A stretch of 64,000 nucleotides of DNA, taken from Bugulina stolonifera (Eukaryota > Bryozoa > Gymnolaemata > Cheilostomatida > Bugulidae). Under the pieces are notes generated by a model. The model saw nothing but the letters and a program-made list of their open reading frames with translations. It had not been told where the DNA came from and searched no databases. This document shows, in pieces, positions 59,335 to 64,000 of the stretch. Each line of letters begins with the position of its first letter. Position 1 is the stretch's first letter. The translations under genes were made by a program, and so were the position numbers. The stretch is from positions 26,308,399-26,372,398 of the forward strand of contig OW285189.1 of assembly GCA_935421135.1 (NCBI GenBank). The letters are read 5' to 3'.

Positions 59335-59693
59335 ATTACTAGAGGGATATTACTTGAGGGATATTACTAGAGTGATATTACTAGAGGGATATTACTAGAG
59401 TGATATTACTAGAGTGATATTACTAGAGTGATATTACTAGAGGGACATTACTAGAGGGATATTACTAGAGGGGTAATACTAGAGTGATATTACTAGAGTG
59501 ATATTACTAGAGTGATATTACTAGAGAGATATTACTAGAGGGATATTACTAGAGTGATATTACTAGAGGGATATTACTAGAGTGATATTACTAGAGGGAT
59601 ATTACTAGAGGGATATTACTAGAGTGACATTACTAGAATGATATTACTAGAGGGATATTACTAGAGGGATATTACTAGAGGGATATTACTAGA
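59335..59693. repeat. 14-bp minisatellite
   Basis: About 26 copies of GATATTACTAGAGG/T. Confidence 0.95.
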
Positions 59694-60684
59694 AATTGTT
59701 CAACATTTTTGATACAAGGCTGGTCACTGGACAGGAGATTTTCATGAGTATAACATTGTACACAGTCTGGAGCAGTATTATAAGGTTGACCTTGACTCAC
59801 AGTGTTCATATTATAGATATAATACATTATAAGTTGTATATAATATCCATGGTTCACATACATTCGACTAGTTGTACATAAGTTGATGCATCAACCAACA
59901 GCAGTTGAGATCACTTAACTACTAACAGAAATAATTTATGGATCACAAGACACCTACATGTACATGTACACTATAACTGCATACATAATAATTACATACA
60001 TTTGATATTTTTTTAGCAAGGAATTATCTTTGAGCAGTCAGAGACTTGCTTCAAATCCATGAAAATACATCATGATTTTAATATAAAAACATGGCTAAAC
60101 CCCCTAACATACAAGTACATGCATATACATTTGCATGTATACACTGTTGTAGTTCTACATGTAGTAAGCTGTACTACTAAAATGTAAGTAGATTTTTCAT
60201 TTATTAGAATAATATTATTTCATGTGCATATCTACAGTAACAGTGGGCAAGGAGCATAATATTATACTCTAGTGTACATTTAGGAGTGCATCTCCATACC
60301 CTGTATAAGTGAGACATACATGTACATGTATGTGCCTATTGATAATTCATATAATACTACATTATAATACATACAGTGTATAACATAATCCCTCTTGCCA
60401 CAACTATGACAGATGGCTTACTGTTTTTACTGCACTACATGAGTGTGGGTTAGTATGATTCACATGAACTTAGCAGGTACATATTGTAGTGCTACAGTGA
60501 CAGTTGTTATGTTTCTTTTGAGGCATACATGTATGTATTATATGGTATTATGTAAATGCATATATGCCCATAATGCTGTCTAAATTGGTCAACAAGGACA
60601 TAACACAAATGACTGTACTATGTAAAAATATTAAAAATATGAGAATTCACAAAAGTAAACAAATTGTTATAAAATTAAACTAAG
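59694..60684. other. Intergenic, no gene seen
   Basis: AT-rich with many ACATGTACATGTA-type self-complementary strings. Confidence 0.4.
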
Positions 60685-60685
60685 T

Positions 60686-60780
60686 AGCAGCAGCAGCGGC
60701 AGCAGCAGCAGCGGCAGCAGCGGCAGCAGCAGCAGCGGCAGCAGCGGCGGCAGCAGCGGCAGCAGCAGCAGCAGCAGCAA
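60686..60780. repeat. CAG/CGG triplet repeat
   Basis: About 31 triplets, mostly AGC with interspersed GGC. On the minus strand it reads as poly-Leu within a short frame; no gene context supports coding. Confidence 0.93.
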
Positions 60781-61813
60781 CAAATCGTTATATACATTGT
60801 AAATATACTCAAAAACTGTTGGATTGTGGGTACATACAGTGTAATATACATGTATCTTAATGCTGACCTGGGCTAAACAACATACTATAATATTATGTTT
60901 TATGGGAGCTTTGGCTCTGAATAAATGGTAACCGATGTACAGCATCATTCTCCAACTAGCAGATGAATGCACAATTTTTTTGTCCGATTTTTGCTTGTGA
61001 ACAAGATTCTCTTGGAATAACCAACATTGCCCAAGGCACTAGGACTAGGGATTCTCATCATCGTTGAGTAGAAATTAAAGAATAATATACAAGTATAAAG
61101 TAAGAATGACAAGTTGATTTGTTGTATGCTTACAGGCTTACAGCTACCATTCAGGGGTAAACTAATTAGCATGAAGTATTGCATGCTTGTATCTGAGTTA
61201 TCTGATCTCAAAAGTCAGCTGATTCCTTCCTATTATTATCAACCATTGAGTGCTAGCAATGTGATGTCCTAATAGAAAAACAGTGCAATAACATAATTTG
61301 TTTCAAAATAGTTTTGTAATATAATATTGAAAGGCCCAGGAAAGTGTGCAGGTCAAAGGGTTGCAACCAATGAACACCTCAAAAAAAGTGGGTCTGAAGT
61401 TAGGATTATCTACCCTTGTCGATGCCATGCTAAGCTTTCAAATTTAAGCCTAATTAGTAGCTTATTTTCAACAGATATATAAATATCAGAGACAATTCCA
61501 ATTAATTGATTTCCCATCACATAATCAGCAAATACATGTATGTACCTTAATTAACACCAATTATTATTAATAATTGACAACTAAAGATAATTATCTATGC
61601 ACAATGTTTATCTATCTACGTAATGATATAACATATTGATAATCATGTGTAAACAGCAAGTGCATGCCATGAGCATTATACCATAAGTATAGGTACATGT
61701 ACATTTAATGTATGTGACACTAAACTTTTTTAAACATGACTTTGGCACGTTTTTATGAGAAGGTTAACATATCAATAATCTACCCTACTATATTCTATCG
61801 CATGTTCTAAAAC
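60781..61813. other. Intergenic, no gene seen
   Basis: No recognisable exon or repeat; a minus-strand 88-codon frame (60945-61211) has no conserved features. Confidence 0.35.
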
Positions 61814-61880
61814 AGGGGTTCTCAACGGTGAACCAATGCCCCCCCCCCTTTCAGGGGGCCACAGCAAACCTTCAGAAGGA
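61814..61880. mobile_element. Possible hAT 5' terminus
   Basis: CAGGGGTTCTCAACGGTGAA is the classical start of Charlie-like hAT elements. A matching inverted right end was not found, so extent is unknown. Confidence 0.4.
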
Positions 61881-61948
61881 CCACCACTCACCAAGTACTG
61901 GTGACAAGTTCACTAATCAGTGCGTCCTGTAGCAACTGTAGCAAATGA

Positions 61949-61993
61949 TCAAATATTATATCAACCAATAGGTTGACATATTATTTGATCATT
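61949..61993. repeat. Short hairpin
   Basis: GATCAAATATTATATCAACC pairs with GGTTGACATATTATTTGATC. Confidence 0.85.
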
Positions 61994-62840
61994 AGAATAC
62001 CCAGACTCCAAGGCCCAGAGACTATTATTGTACAGCTGACATACATGTATGTAATGAAAGCATTTATCAAGAAAGTGGAGAATAGGAAGCGGATGACAGA
62101 TCGGCGGAGTTTTCAGCTCCTTCCGGAAGCTGTCTGAGTTAGTGGGTGCACAAACTGACTGGCTGTGCTATATGTTTGTAAATACAACACATTAATTTGT
62201 TCATTAACTTTGTACATTTGTGTGGTGTTGATTGTTCATACTGTAGGTTTATACATAGTAAATACTAAATAGTGACTTGTGGGTAAGCAGAGCTAGACCA
62301 TTTTAAGTAGCTACCGAGTGAGAAGGCCGCTGGGCACAAGCTAACTTTCTGTGGAAAAGGAGTCAGATAAGGGGCCTGGGTGAGACCAGCATTTACGTAG
62401 CTAGTGGTTAGCAATTGCTGCAAATAAGAATACCCAGGGGTCCACATGCGACCCATGGAGCAGTAAGTAATATTCTTATGTGTAATTATACAATGTGGCA
62501 GTGGTAGACACGTGCAGGCTTACAGTCGAGAGTTACCCTCTCTTTGAACACTTCAATAAAGAAGAGCAGACAACTCTTGAATATAAACAACGAAATAGAA
62601 GCCCTTACAATAAAGAAACAATAACAAAGGCGTACATGATTTGTTGGCGTATTATTTACACATCAAGATGCAGTTAAAAAGGTGTTAAGATACTGCATGT
62701 ATTTATCAGACTACAACTAAAATTCATTGAGATACTATATATTTATGTAGTACAAGAGAGATATATCATGCTGCAAGTAGGAGAAAATTAGAACACACTG
62801 TGGAAATAGTATCAGAGTAGAATTTACCTGCACAGTAAAT
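61994..62840. other. Intergenic, no gene seen
   Basis: No supported feature. Open frames at 62265-62456 (-) and 62495-62677 (+) lack conserved features. Confidence 0.35.
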
Positions 62841-62844
62841 GTGG

Positions 62845-64000
62845 GGGTCCGGGGTTCGGGGTTCGGGGTTGGGGGTTGGGGGTTGGGGGTTCGGGGTTGG
62901 GGTTGGGGGTTGGGGGTTCGGGGTTGGGGGTTGGGGGTTCGGGGTTCGGGGTTCGGGGTTCGGGGGTTCGGGGTTGGGGGTTCGGGGTTCGGGGTTGGGG
63001 GGTTCGGGGGTGGGGTTGGGGGTTGGGGGGTTCGGGGTTGGGGGTTCGGGGTTGGGGGTTCGGGGTTCGGGGTTCGGGTTTTCGGGGTTCGGGGTTGGGG
63101 GTTGGGGGTTGGGGGTTGGGGGTTGGGGGTTCGGGGGTGGGGGTTCGGGGTTGGGGGTTCGGGGTTCGGGGTTCGGGGTTCGGGGTTCGGGGTTCGGGTT
63201 TTCGGGGTTCGGGGTTCGGGGTTCGGGGTTGGGGGTTGGGGGTTGGGGGTTGGGGGTTGGGGGTTCGGGGGTTCGGGGTTCGGGGTTCGGGGTTCGGGGT
63301 TCGGGGTTCGGGGTTCGGGGTTCGGGGTTCGGGGTTGGGGGTTCGGGGTTCGGGGTTCGGGGTTCGGGGGGTTCGGGGGTTCGGGGTTGGGGGTTGGGGG
63401 TTCGGGGGTTCGGGGTTGGGGGTTCGGGGTTGGGGGTTCGGGGTTCGGGGTTCGGGTTCGGGGTTCGGGGTTCGGGGTTCGGGGTTCGGGGTTCGGGGTT
63501 CGGGGTTCGGGGTTCGGGGTTCGGGGTTCGGGTTCGGGGTTCGGGGTTCGGGGTTCGGGGTTCGGGGTTCGGGGTTCGGGGTTCGGGGTTCGGGGTTCGG
63601 GGTTCGGGGTTCGGGGTTCGGGGTTCGGGGTTCGGGGTTCGGGGTTCGGGTTCGGGGTTCGGGGGTTCGGGGTTCGGGGTTCGGGGTTCGGGGTTCGGGG
63701 TTCGGGGTTCGGGGTTCGGGGTTCGGGGTTCGGGGTTCGGGGTTCGGGGTTCGGGGTTCGGGGTTCGGGTTCGGGGTTCGGGGTTCGGGGTTCGGGGTTC
63801 GGGGTTCGGGGTTCGGGGTTCGGGGTTCGGGGTTCGGGGTTCGGGGTTCGGGTGGTTTGGGGTTTGGGGTTTGGGGTTTGGGGTTTGGGGTTTGGGGTTT
63901 GGGGTTTGGGGTTTGGGTTTGGGGTTTGGGTTTGGGGTTTGGGGTTTGGGGTTTGGGGTTTGGGGGTTTGGGTTTTGGGGTTTGGGGTTTGGGTTGGGTT
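62845..64000 (+). repeat. G-rich 7-bp tandem repeat, GGGGTTC to GGGGTTT
   Basis: About 165 units. From 62845 to ~63420 GGGGTTC and GGGGGTT units are mixed. From ~63430 to 63850 it is nearly pure GGGGTTC, with occasional six-base units. From ~63853 to the window end it is GGGGTTT. Every unit has a run of four or five G, so the strand has strong G-quadruplex potential. It continues beyond the window. Confidence 0.97.

Noticed and set aside
60667..60972. Leucine-rich minus-strand frame
   Set aside because: Produced by the CAG/CGG triplet repeat; no exon signals.

Overview
This is a metazoan nuclear window: AT-rich, made of short GT-AG exons in long introns, and packed with minisatellites and transposon remnants. 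Five host genes can be built by joining exons in phase. Four belong to animal families: DNAJC1 (3' part), NCBP3, TPGS1 and a glycolipid-transfer-protein (GLTP)-domain protein. The fifth encodes a small secreted precursor that I do not recognise. The intron/minisatellite style and low GC suggest a marine invertebrate, possibly a sponge. That is an impression and not a proof.

Layout. 80-4845 (+): last five coding exons of a DNAJC1-like ER co-chaperone with two SANT domains. 5716-11207 (-): complete NCBP3-like cap/mRNA-binding protein, convergent with DNAJC1. 11949-18086: two ~3.05-kb copies of one DNA transposon, each with its own perfect 8-bp target-site duplication. 18.3-21 kb: a hairpin, a decayed non-LTR reverse transcriptase and a degenerate LTR. 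22267-31913 (+): TPGS1-like subunit 1 of the tubulin polyglutamylase complex, with two TIR elements in intron 6 and a 3.5-kb array of a 42-bp unit in intron 7. 31.9-35.5 kb: TIR elements and arrays. 35991-41315 (-): membrane-anchored GLTP-domain protein, convergent with TPGS1. 46307-47358 (-): two-exon secreted precursor with dibasic sites. 49245-54169 (-): very young LTR retrotransposon with 663-bp LTRs that differ at about one base and a single 1083-codon gag-like ORF without pol. 54.7-56.6 kb: fold-back repeats and an 86-bp array. 62.85-64 kb: G-rich 7-bp repeats running off the window end.

The host genes do not form an operon. They are independent housekeeping or cell-biology genes: ER chaperone, mRNA cap binding, tubulin modification, lipid transfer, and secretion. 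The recurring theme is that most of the longer introns carry a private tandem array. In several cases (NCBP3 last intron, GLTP-domain gene last intron, DNAJC1 first visible exon) the repeated unit includes a splice acceptor and the first bases of the adjoining exon. The most unusual systems are the gag-only retrotransposon with a C2H2-type finger region, the twin 8-bp-TSD transposons, and the splice-site-bearing minisatellites.
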